From: Roseibium sp. TrichSKD4
GTDB lineage: Bacteria; Pseudomonadota; Alphaproteobacteria; Rhizobiales; Stappiaceae
Direction: 5' to 3'
Assembly (NCBI RefSeq): GCF_000148725.1
Contig: NZ_GL476300.1
Location: forward strand, 142,813 to 184,236
DNA length: 41,424 nucleotides
This document shows, in pieces, positions 35,245 through 41,424 of this stretch. The notes under the pieces were generated by a model. The model was not told the DNA's origin and searched no databases. It was given only the letters and a program-made list of their open reading frames with translations. How positions within the stretch are numbered: the stretch's first letter is position 1; every line of letters begins with the position of its first letter. Made by a program: the position numbers and the translations under genes.

Positions 35245-35362
35245 TTCTATTCACTCATAACTCAAAATGAAACATCTTCAATTTCCCAACCATAGACAAG
35301 CGCTGCAGATTACTCTTGTAGCAAGTACCTGCTTCTGCCATTTTCAGCGTACCATCAGCTTT

Positions 35363-35412
35363 ACACTCAAACCGCATAATTCCCTCCGAGTGTTGTCAGG
35401 CCCATCTTGCGG
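35363..35412 (-). repeat. Diverged duplicate of a 50-base segment (copy A)
   Basis: On the minus strand this segment encodes GLTTLGG followed quickly by a frameshift and stop. It is about 80% identical by eye to 35839-35887, where the same bases encode FGLTTLGGLCSLAV inside the open frame 35726-35947. Copy A carries two extra bases and is probably a pseudogene remnant. The rest of the 307 bases between 35245 and 35551 shows no gene. Confidence 0.6.
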
Positions 35413-35551
35413 AAAAGCTTTCCGATTTGGCCGCGTCTTAATTTGTAGGTGTGCTCCGCCGCCCGCTACAACAAACTCGCCAGTAATTTACTTTCAGCTG
35501 TCGCCATCGCAACTCCCATCGTGCTCTAGTCAGGATTGAGTCCAAACCCTA

Positions 35552-35719
35552 TTACACCCCTCGTATAACTCTGTATAGCAACCTGCCGAAGGCATAAACA
35601 ATGGCAAGAACAGTCATCCGAGATGAAACAGGCCCCTCTCCCATCGAGAAAAACACAACCCCAAACAAAATAACCCCTAAAACCAAGAAAAATTCTTGAT
35701 ACTTCCCCAGTTTATACAT
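35552..35719 (-). CDS. Small two-segment membrane protein of unknown function
   Basis: A 55-residue protein, MYKLGKYQEFFLVLGVILFG onward, with two hydrophobic stretches (FFLVLGVILFGVVFF; MTVLAIVYAFGRLLY) around a short polar loop and a basic end. ATG 35719 lies six bases after the stop of the upstream ORF (35726-35947), which suggests coupling. The ribosome site is weak. No family recognised; its placement and composition support it. Confidence 0.5.
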   Translation of the reverse strand: MYKLGKYQEFFLVLGVILFGVVFFSMGEGPVSSRMTVLAIVYAFGRLLYRVIRGV

Positions 35720-35725
35720 GTATTT

Positions 35726-35947
35726 TCATTCGCTTTTAGCCTCTATACATACCACTACCCACGCAGGAATTGCTTCGGTACTCATTTCGACTAGATATGA
35801 TATTGGTATGCTAGCCATGCGCCCTTGAATAATGAGACTCACAGCCAAACTGCATAATCCCCCGAGCGTTGTCAGGCCAAATTGCGGGCGCTCGTCCGGC
35901 TTGATTGCCTCAGCTTCCGATGTGGCAGAAACGACCTTCGCATCCAC
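35726..35947 (-). CDS. Small membrane protein of unknown function
   Basis: A 73-residue frame with a polar start (MDAKVVSATSEAEAIKPDER) and a hydrophobic remainder (FGLTTLGGLCSLAVSLIIQG; IPAWVVVCIEA). GGAAAT lies six bases before ATG 35947. The segment encoding FGLTTLGG is repeated in decayed form at 35363-35412, so this is a member of a locally duplicated gene. It may be the first gene of a small operon with 35552-35719. Not recognised. Confidence 0.5.
   Translation of the reverse strand: MDAKVVSATSEAEAIKPDERPQFGLTTLGGLCSLAVSLIIQGRMASIPISYLVEMSTEAIPAWVVVCIEAKSE
35839..35887 (-). repeat. Diverged duplicate of a 50-base segment (copy B)
   Basis: Partner of 35363-35412. Shared blocks include GTTGTCAGGCC and GCATAAT on the + strand. 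The two copies are 476 bases apart in the same orientation. Confidence 0.6.
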
Positions 35948-36014
35948 TTATTTCCGTGGCAGTTGTCTAAAACGGCTCAGACCCGTCGCGCGATGAACGC
36001 CCCAATTGGAGCCT

Positions 36015-36200
36015 TTATGCCTGCGGCCGATAGCGACCGCTGGCTGGATCAAGCACCAGTTTTTCGCCGCGTCCAGACGGGTGAGCATCGGCGGCAGCGC
36101 GGGAGAGTTTGGCTTCGACTTCAGCCATTTTGCGCTTCAGCCGCCGGACAACCCAATATCCTCCGACTGCCAGTGCCGCCACGCCAAATAGTTCTGTCAT
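36015..36200 (-). CDS. Small single-pass membrane protein
   Basis: A 61-residue protein: an N-terminal membrane segment (MTELFGVAALAVGGYWVVRR), a charged helix (KRKMAEVEAKLSRAAADA) and a terminal DPASGRYRP motif. GGGAGG lies at ideal spacing before ATG 36200. The stop of the S49 peptidase gene is 24 bases upstream on the same strand, so the two are probably cotranscribed. I recall similar short proteins after the S49 peptidase gene in Rhizobiales; function unknown. Confidence 0.8.
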   Translation of the reverse strand: MTELFGVAALAVGGYWVVRRLKRKMAEVEAKLSRAAADAHPSGRGEKLVLDPASGRYRPQA

Positions 36201-36224
36201 TCTGCCCTCCCGAAATCCCTTTTG

Positions 36225-37082
36225 TTACAATCCAAAGCGCATCCATAGGGCGCGCTCTTCCACACTGGACACCAGATCATCGGTCATCGACTTATCCATG
36301 CCGAACAGAGCCGAAACGCCATTACCGCCGGTTCTGCGGCCAAACAGGCCTTTGGGTGCGGAGATCAGTTTCAACTCGGTCTTTTCGCCGAAACGCGACT
36401 TCAGTGTGCTGCGAACATCGCCAAGCGCGTCCACAAGCCCAAGGTCGCGGGCGGTTTTTCCGGCCCAGAACTTGCCGGTAAACAGATCCGGATTGTCGGA
36501 CAGAACATCCGACCGGCGCGCCTTCACCATGTCGATAAAGGTTTCATGGATTTCCAATTGCAATGACTTCAGGTGCTCAATGTCTTCCGGCTTTTCATCC
36601 TGAAACGGGTCCAACGTGACCTTGTTTTCACCAGCGGTATAAACACGGCGCTCGACGCCCAGCTTTTCAATCAGGCCCTTCATTCCAAAACCGGCAGACA
36701 CGACCCCGATTGACCCCACAATGGAAGAAGGGTCGGCAATAATCTCGTCTCCGGCTACTGCGATCATGTAACCGCCGCTGGCAGCCACATCTTCCACAAA
36801 GACCAGAACTTCTTTTTCGTGCTTTTCGGCCAGATCACGAATACGCTTGTAAATCAGCCGCGATTGAACTGGTGAGCCACCCGGAGAGTTGATGACCAGC
36901 GCGACCGCCGGGGCCTTTTTCATTGAAAAGGCTTTTTCCAGCTGCTGGGCAACGCCTGCCAGAGACAGCCCCGGACGCAGCGGTGTTGCCATTCCGATTG
37001 CCCCTTGCAGACGTACGACCGGTACAGTCTGACCTTCATTGCGGAATTTGGCGGGCAAGAGTTTGCGGAATTTGTCTAGCAC
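36225..37082 (-). CDS. S49-family serine peptidase (SppA/SohB-like)
   Basis: S49 peptidases degrade leftover signal peptides and membrane protein fragments, using a Ser/Lys dyad. The 285-residue short form has ALVINSPGGSPVQS near 61-74, EDVAASGGYMIAVAGDEI with catalytic Ser102, the oligomer strand SIVGSIGVVSAGFGMKGL, and YTAGENKVTLDPF with Lys154. It then has GKTARDLGLVDALGD near the end of the fold. No N-terminal membrane segment is evident (MLDKFRKLLPAKFRNEGQTV), unlike E. coli SppA, so it may be cytosolic or peripheral. It is followed by a small membrane protein gene. Confidence 0.92.
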   Translation of the reverse strand: MLDKFRKLLPAKFRNEGQTVPVVRLQGAIGMATPLRPGLSLAGVAQQLEKAFSMKKAPAVALVINSPGGSPVQSRLIYKRIRDLAEKHEKEVLVFVEDVAASGGYMIAVAGDEIIADPSSIVGSIGVVSAGFGMKGLIEKLGVERRVYTAGENKVTLDPFQDEKPEDIEHLKSLQLEIHETFIDMVKARRSDVLSDNPDLFTGKFWAGKTARDLGLVDALGDVRSTLKSRFGEKTELKLISAPKGLFGRRTGGNGVSALFGMDKSMTDDLVSSVEERALWMRFGL

Positions 37083-37180
37083 GGGCGTTTCATTTCCTTA
37101 TTGAACAATTGCCTGCTGATATAGGCATGCAAAATCGAATTAAAAGCGGGCTTGATTTTGGGGCCTGCAAAAATCAAGGG

Positions 37181-38104
37181 TCAGGACCCGTTCATGTCGT
37201 CAAGTTTGGCGCGAATGGCAAGAAAGTCCCGCCATGACAGGCGTTTTTCCAACGGGCTGCGGAGCAGATAGGCCGGGTGATAGGTGGCAACACATGGGAT
37301 TTTTCGACTGCCAGAGTCGTACTCTTTCCACTGCCCCCGCAGGCGGCGAATGCCATCTTTAACGTCAAGCAGGGACTTGGCCGACGCTGCGCCCAGAAAA
37401 ACCAGTACATCCGGGTTGGCCAAAGTAATCTGCCGCTGAATAAACGGTTTGCAGAGTTCGGTTTCTTGCGGCGTGGGCGTCCGGTTGCCCGGTGGTCTCC
37501 ATGGCACAACATTGGCAATGTAAGCGCTGGAGCGATCAAGCCCGATGGCTGTCAGCATCCGGTCCAGCAATTGACCCGACCTGCCGACAAAAGGTTTGCC
37601 CAGAATATCCTCATCGCGTCCGGGCGCCTCGCCGACAAACATCACCTTGGCGACCGGATTGCCATCCGCGAAAACCAGGTTCTTTGCGGTGAGCCTCAGA
37701 TTGCAGCCTTCAAATGTTCCCAAAAGTTCGCGCAGCTCGTCGAGGCTTTGCGCGGTCAGGGCCCGCTCTCTTGCAGAATTGATTGCGGCCTGATCCGGGA
37801 TAACAGCCCCGCCCTGCGGTGCGGCGGGTATGGGGGATGCCGACGCAGGAGGCGTCTGCGGAGGTCGCCCCTGTTGCTGAGCTGCCGGTCCGGCAGATGA
37901 AACCGGCTGCTGCCCACGTTGGTTTGGAGGGCTGTTCGGTGTTTGCGTTGCTGGCGACTGAAAATCGGCCAGAGAAACGGGTGGCTTTGCGGGCGCAGCA
38001 AAGCGGTCAACGGGTTCTTCTTCCAAAAACCCGTCGACGCCAGATGCCAAATAGAAGTCGATCAGCGCTTCAACCTCGCGCTTAGACAGTGTGTTATTTT
38101 CCAA
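37181..38104 (-). CDS. Family-4-like uracil-DNA glycosylase lacking two Fe-S cysteines
   Basis: Uracil-DNA glycosylases remove uracil from DNA. The 307-residue protein has the family 4 motifs GEAPGRDED (158-166), FVGRSGQLLD, RPPGNRTPTPQE and HPAYLL (276-281). Family 4 enzymes normally bind a [4Fe-4S] cluster through four cysteines. Here Cys134 and Cys218 remain, but the second and third positions are Arg137 (CNLR) and Trp202 (VPWRPP). A Fe-S-free relative has been described in Bradyrhizobium (BdiUNG, from memory), and this protein probably belongs to that group. Residues 50-105 are a Pro/Gln/Ala-rich linker. Divergent from the ETF-QO gene. Confidence 0.88.
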   Translation of the reverse strand: MENNTLSKREVEALIDFYLASGVDGFLEEEPVDRFAAPAKPPVSLADFQSPATQTPNSPPNQRGQQPVSSAGPAAQQQGRPPQTPPASASPIPAAPQGGAVIPDQAAINSARERALTAQSLDELRELLGTFEGCNLRLTAKNLVFADGNPVAKVMFVGEAPGRDEDILGKPFVGRSGQLLDRMLTAIGLDRSSAYIANVVPWRPPGNRTPTPQETELCKPFIQRQITLANPDVLVFLGAASAKSLLDVKDGIRRLRGQWKEYDSGSRKIPCVATYHPAYLLRSPLEKRLSWRDFLAIRAKLDDMNGS

Positions 38105-38216
38105 AGCCTTGCCTCCGCCGTCAGTCTAGCGAAGCCCGGCACTGAAACAAGCCTGACATTGCGCTGAAGAGCGCTTGTGGATGAGCCTGTGAAGCAGCCT
38201 CGTTATCACATTCCTT

Positions 38217-38230
38217 TTACGTAAACGTAA
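38217..38230. promoter_or_regulatory. Palindrome between the glycosylase and ETF-QO genes
   Basis: TTACGT-AA-ACGTAA is a perfect 14-bp inverted repeat located 156 bases before the ETF-QO start. It resembles, from memory, the operator of the MerR-type regulator LiuR, which controls branched-chain amino acid and acyl-CoA oxidation genes and sometimes ETF-QO. The regulator itself is not in the window. Confidence 0.45.
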
Positions 38231-38386
38231 TTCTTGCGCAAGAAGGCGGCAAGGGTTATCACACTAACCATGTCAAGATGGCCAATGGTTCGCGGGATCT
38301 GGATAAAAAATGTCGTATTTCTGCGGACTGTTTTGTGGCAATAGGGGAAACCTGCCGTTGCCGGGCAAGAAATGAGGGAGAACTTG

Positions 38387-40066
38387 ATGGCGGACGAGGA
38401 CGCATTGGGCGAACGCGAAAGCATGGATGTTGACGTCGTTATCGTTGGCGCAGGACCAGCCGGTCTTTCAGCCGCGATCCGATTGAAACAACTGGCCGAT
38501 GCGCAAGACCAGGAAATCAGCATCGTTGTGTTGGAGAAAGGCTCCGAAGTTGGCGCCCATATCCTGTCCGGTGCAGTGATCGACCCTGTTGGCCTCGACA
38601 AGTTGCTGCCAGAGTGGCGTGAGGAAAGCGACACACCGCTGAAAACCGAAGTCACGGCAGACCATTTCCTGCTGCTTGGCCCTGCAGGCTCCATGCGGTT
38701 GCCAAACCTGTTGATGCCAAAACTCATGAACAATCATGGCAACTACATCGTCTCTCTTGGAAACGTCTGCCGTTGGCTGGCTGAAAAAGCCGAAGCGATG
38801 GGCATTGAGGTTTTCCCGGGCTTTGCCGCTGCCGAGATCCTTTACGACGATGAGGGTAAGGTTGTTGGCGTTGCGACCGGCGACATGGGCATTGGCCGGG
38901 ATGGCAAACCAAACGCCATGTTTACCCGCGGAATGGAACTTCGGGCGAAATATACCCTGATCGGGGAAGGTGCGCGTGGGTCTCTTGCCAAGCAACTGAT
39001 CGAAAAGTTTGACCTCGACCGTGATAGCGATGTGCCGAAATTCGGTATCGGCATCAAGGAGCTTTGGCAGATCGACCCGGCCAAGCACCAACTGGGTCTG
39101 GTCCAACACTCCTTTGGTTGGCCGCTCGACGGAAAAACCGGTGGCGGTTCCTTCCTTTATCATCTGGAAGACAATCAAGTGGCTGTCGGATTTGTGATTC
39201 ACCTGAACTACCAGAACCCATGGCTGTCACCCTTCAACGAGTTCCAGCGCTTCAAGACCCACCCGGCGATCCGCGACACCTTTGAAGGTGGCAAGCGCAT
39301 TTCCTATGGCGCGCGTGCCATTACCGAAGGCGGGCTTCAGTCTGTCCCCAAGCTGTCCTTCCCCGGCGGCGTCATCATGGGCTGTTCGGCGGGTTTCGTG
39401 AACGTTCCGCGCATCAAAGGCTCCCACAATGCCATGCTGTCCGGCATGCTGGCGGCAGAAGAAGTTATGGCAGCGCTAGGACGCGGCGAGGCTCACACAG
39501 AGCTTACCAACTTTGACAGTGCGTGGCGGGAAAGCGAAATTGGCAAAGACCTCAAGAAGGTCCGCAACGTCAAACCTCTCTGGTCAAAGTTCGGCACAGT
39601 TGCTGGCGTCATGCTGGGCGGCCTCGACATGTGGACCAACGAACTGTTCGGTTTCTCGTTCTTCGGCACCATGAAGCATGGCAAGAGCGATGCCCAATCG
39701 CTGAAACCGGCCAAAGACTGCAAGAAGATCGACTACCCGAAACCGGATGGCGTCGTTTCCTTCGACAAGCTGTCTTCGGTGTTCCTGTCGAACACGAACC
39801 ACGAGGAAGATCAGCCGATCCATCTGAAGGTGACCGACGAAGCGCTGCAAAAATCATCCGAGCACGATATTTATGCAGGGCCTTCCAACCGGTACTGCCC
39901 GGCAGGAGTTTATGAGTGGATTGAGGAAGGCGAAGATGCTCCGCGGTTCCAGATCAATTCGCAAAACTGCGTTCACTGCAAAACCTGCGACATCAAAGAC
40001 CCGAACGGAAACATCACCTGGACTGTTCCGGAAGGCGCTGGCGGACCAAACTACCCAAATATGTAG
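38387..40066 (+). CDS. Electron transfer flavoprotein-ubiquinone oxidoreductase
   Basis: ETF-QO passes electrons from acyl-CoA and other dehydrogenases, via ETF, to the ubiquinone pool at the inner membrane. The 559 residues have an FAD site VDVVIVGAGPAGLSAAIRL, GAHILSGAVIDP, YTLIGEGARGSLAKQLI, FPGGVIMGCSAGFVNVPRIK and GSHNAMLSGMLAAE. The C-terminal [4Fe-4S] ferredoxin-like part has RYCPAGVYEW and NCVHCKTCDIKDP, ending GGPNYPNM. Length matches the family. GGGAG seven bases before ATG 38387 sets the start; an upstream in-frame start at 38372 is less likely. A terminator follows at 40098. Confidence 0.96.
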   Translation: MADEDALGERESMDVDVVIVGAGPAGLSAAIRLKQLADAQDQEISIVVLEKGSEVGAHILSGAVIDPVGLDKLLPEWREESDTPLKTEVTADHFLLLGPAGSMRLPNLLMPKLMNNHGNYIVSLGNVCRWLAEKAEAMGIEVFPGFAAAEILYDDEGKVVGVATGDMGIGRDGKPNAMFTRGMELRAKYTLIGEGARGSLAKQLIEKFDLDRDSDVPKFGIGIKELWQIDPAKHQLGLVQHSFGWPLDGKTGGGSFLYHLEDNQVAVGFVIHLNYQNPWLSPFNEFQRFKTHPAIRDTFEGGKRISYGARAITEGGLQSVPKLSFPGGVIMGCSAGFVNVPRIKGSHNAMLSGMLAAEEVMAALGRGEAHTELTNFDSAWRESEIGKDLKKVRNVKPLWSKFGTVAGVMLGGLDMWTNELFGFSFFGTMKHGKSDAQSLKPAKDCKKIDYPKPDGVVSFDKLSSVFLSNTNHEEDQPIHLKVTDEALQKSSEHDIYAGPSNRYCPAGVYEWIEEGEDAPRFQINSQNCVHCKTCDIKDPNGNITWTVPEGAGGPNYPNM

Positions 40067-40097
40067 TTTCCCGACTTTAAATTCTAATGCTTAACAC

Positions 40098-40129
40098 CGC
40101 CGCTGCGAGAATTAACTCTCGTGGCGGCG
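40098..40129 (+). terminator. Terminator of ETF-QO
   Basis: A 13-bp stem (40098-40110 with 40117-40129), including two G-T wobble pairs, encloses a 6-base loop and is followed by a moderately T-rich stretch (TTGTCATTTTATT). Confidence 0.65.
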
Positions 40130-40255
40130 ATTGTCATTTTATTGCCATGGACTCATCACACGCAAAACGTAGTATGACCAGAGTTGTATTTGAAAAGGCC
40201 CACCATCAAAACGCGATCAAACTATCTCCTTAAGCATCGCATAATGAGGTCCTGA

Positions 40256-40567
40256 ATGTTGAAGAATTGGATTTTGAGCTGCGGCTTGGCATCTGCAGTT
40301 GCTGTTGCCGGACTACCGCTGCCTGACGCAGTTTCAATCACACCTTTGAAAATCACAGAAGCCAAAGCAGACAACGGGTCTGCTCGACGCACAGCGCGGA
40401 GAACGTCTCGAAGAGTAAATCGCCGTCATGACAACTACTACAATGCGCTGCCGGGCGGCTGTGTTCGTGTGGTGGTGAATGGAATTGCGTACCACCGGTG
40501 TGGCACAATCTACTACCAGCCGGTCGTTCGAAACGGAACCAATGTCTATATCATTGTAAATCCATGA
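40256..40567 (+). CDS. Small exported basic protein (DUF6515-like)
   Basis: A 103-residue protein with a signal peptide (ILSCGLASAVAVAGLPLP, cleavage probably near EAKA-DNG), an Arg-rich middle (SARRTARRTSRRVNRR) and a C-terminal Cys/Tyr segment (NALPGGCVRVVVNGIAYHRC, GTIYYQPVVRNGTNVYIIV). The YYQP...Y.IV end is like DUF6515-type exported proteins; function unknown. GAGG precedes ATG 40256. It is followed after 23 bases by another exported small-protein gene. Confidence 0.7.
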   Translation: MLKNWILSCGLASAVAVAGLPLPDAVSITPLKITEAKADNGSARRTARRTSRRVNRRHDNYYNALPGGCVRVVVNGIAYHRCGTIYYQPVVRNGTNVYIIVNP

Positions 40568-40590
40568 TGTTTCAGAAGGACAACCATTCA

Positions 40591-40992
40591 ATGAAATCGG
40601 TTTTCTTTACAGCTGGCCTGTTGGTCGCAACGCTCTCAATTGCGCCTGCCTCCGCCCAAGGCATGTTGGAGAATTGCAACCAGGACCTCCAGACTTTTTG
40701 CGCTGACGTTACTCCCGGAAACGGCCGCTTGGCTGCCTGTCTTTACGCTCACGAGGACAAGGTTAGCGACCAGTGTGTAGGCACTTTCGAGGACTTTGCG
40801 TTGCAAATGAGCTGGCTGAACAGTCAGATCGACGAAGCCATCAACATCTGCATCGGTGATATCCATACTCATTGTCAGGACGTGAAACCGGGCGAGGGTC
40901 GTCTTTTCATGTGCCTGAACACAAACAAGGAAAAGCTGTCCGGCGAGTGCCAGAACGTGGTCACCAAGTTCGAAGAACGCTTGGCCAACTAG
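40591..40992 (+). CDS. Exported protein with two Cys-rich (GLG1-like) repeats
   Basis: A 133-residue secreted protein: signal peptide MKSVFFTAGLLVATLSIAPA ending ASA-QG, then two repeats of about 38 residues, each with C-x(7)-C and a later C-x(n)-C pair. Repeat one has CNQDLQTFCADVTPGNGRLA and DKVSDQCVG; repeat two has CIGDIHTHCQDVKPGEGRLF and EKLSGECQN. The pattern resembles the cysteine-rich repeat of Golgi GLG1 found in many bacterial exported proteins. It should be disulfide-bonded in the periplasm. AAGGA precedes ATG 40591; longer in-frame starts (40498) overlap the previous gene. Function unknown. Confidence 0.8.
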   Translation: MKSVFFTAGLLVATLSIAPASAQGMLENCNQDLQTFCADVTPGNGRLAACLYAHEDKVSDQCVGTFEDFALQMSWLNSQIDEAINICIGDIHTHCQDVKPGEGRLFMCLNTNKEKLSGECQNVVTKFEERLAN

Positions 40993-41032
40993 CCGTTGGT
41001 CAGACTTCAGAACTTAGAAAAAAGCAGGGCCG

Positions 41033-41424
<392 letters not shown>

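Noticed and set aside
35267-35539. 90-residue ORF on the + strand in the low-GC patch
   Set aside because: It crosses the decayed duplicate copy in antisense and shows no ribosome site or protein-like features.

Overview
The window reads as about 41 kb of one alphaproteobacterial chromosome, most likely Hyphomicrobiales (Rhizobiales). The support is a set of family-level recognitions: a COG4111/NadQ-like NAD regulator, the nadA-nadB-nadC operon, btaA-btaB betaine-lipid genes, an electron transfer flavoprotein-ubiquinone oxidoreductase (ETF-QO) divergent from a family-4-like uracil-DNA glycosylase, and a TIGR02301-type exported protein. The last ~390 bases do not fit. They are an internal piece of a Bacteroidetes-type 16S rRNA gene, joined to the alphaproteobacterial DNA at or next to a GATC. 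The total length is close to a fosmid or cosmid insert, so a chimeric clone or assembly is the simplest explanation.

Layout. 1-1813: the broken start of a phosphonate-type hexapeptide acyltransferase and a frameshifted IS5-type transposase; seven apparent one-base deletions cluster here. 2290-4973: dnaA, an IS630-type element inserted in the dnaA stop codon, and the terminator that probably once followed dnaA directly. 5185-11105: housekeeping and conserved genes (unknown protein, TPR methyltransferase, SRAP/YedK DNA-repair protein, NUDIX hydrolase, TIGR02301 protein with no ordinary start codon, LysE exporter, exported proteins). 11112-15855: btaB-btaA with a candidate Pho box, an L,D-transpeptidase, an XRE regulator and a DUF2061 protein. 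15868-21933: a dihydroorotase-like amidohydrolase, divergent from a four-gene same-strand run (ygfZ-like, HD hydrolase, tyrosine phosphatase, NadQ-like regulator), then a SleB-type cell-wall hydrolase. 21951-27393: a YqhA-like membrane protein, a diguanylate cyclase with a degenerate receiver, and nadABC with a 15-bp palindrome just upstream of nadA.

27735-34610: MFS transporter, a Doc toxin with an unclassified antitoxin, glyS, a GGDEF-EAL protein and glyQ. 34611-36000: a low-GC patch with small membrane-protein ORFs and a decayed duplicate. 36015-40992: a small membrane protein, an S49 peptidase, the uracil-DNA glycosylase, ETF-QO and two small exported proteins.

Functional links: the NadQ-like protein is the natural candidate to repress nadABC through the palindrome. 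BtaA and BtaB together make the betaine lipid DGTS, typically under phosphate limitation. GlyQ and GlyS form the two-subunit glycyl-tRNA synthetase although a cyclic-di-GMP gene separates them. I saw no tRNA gene, CRISPR array or prophage.
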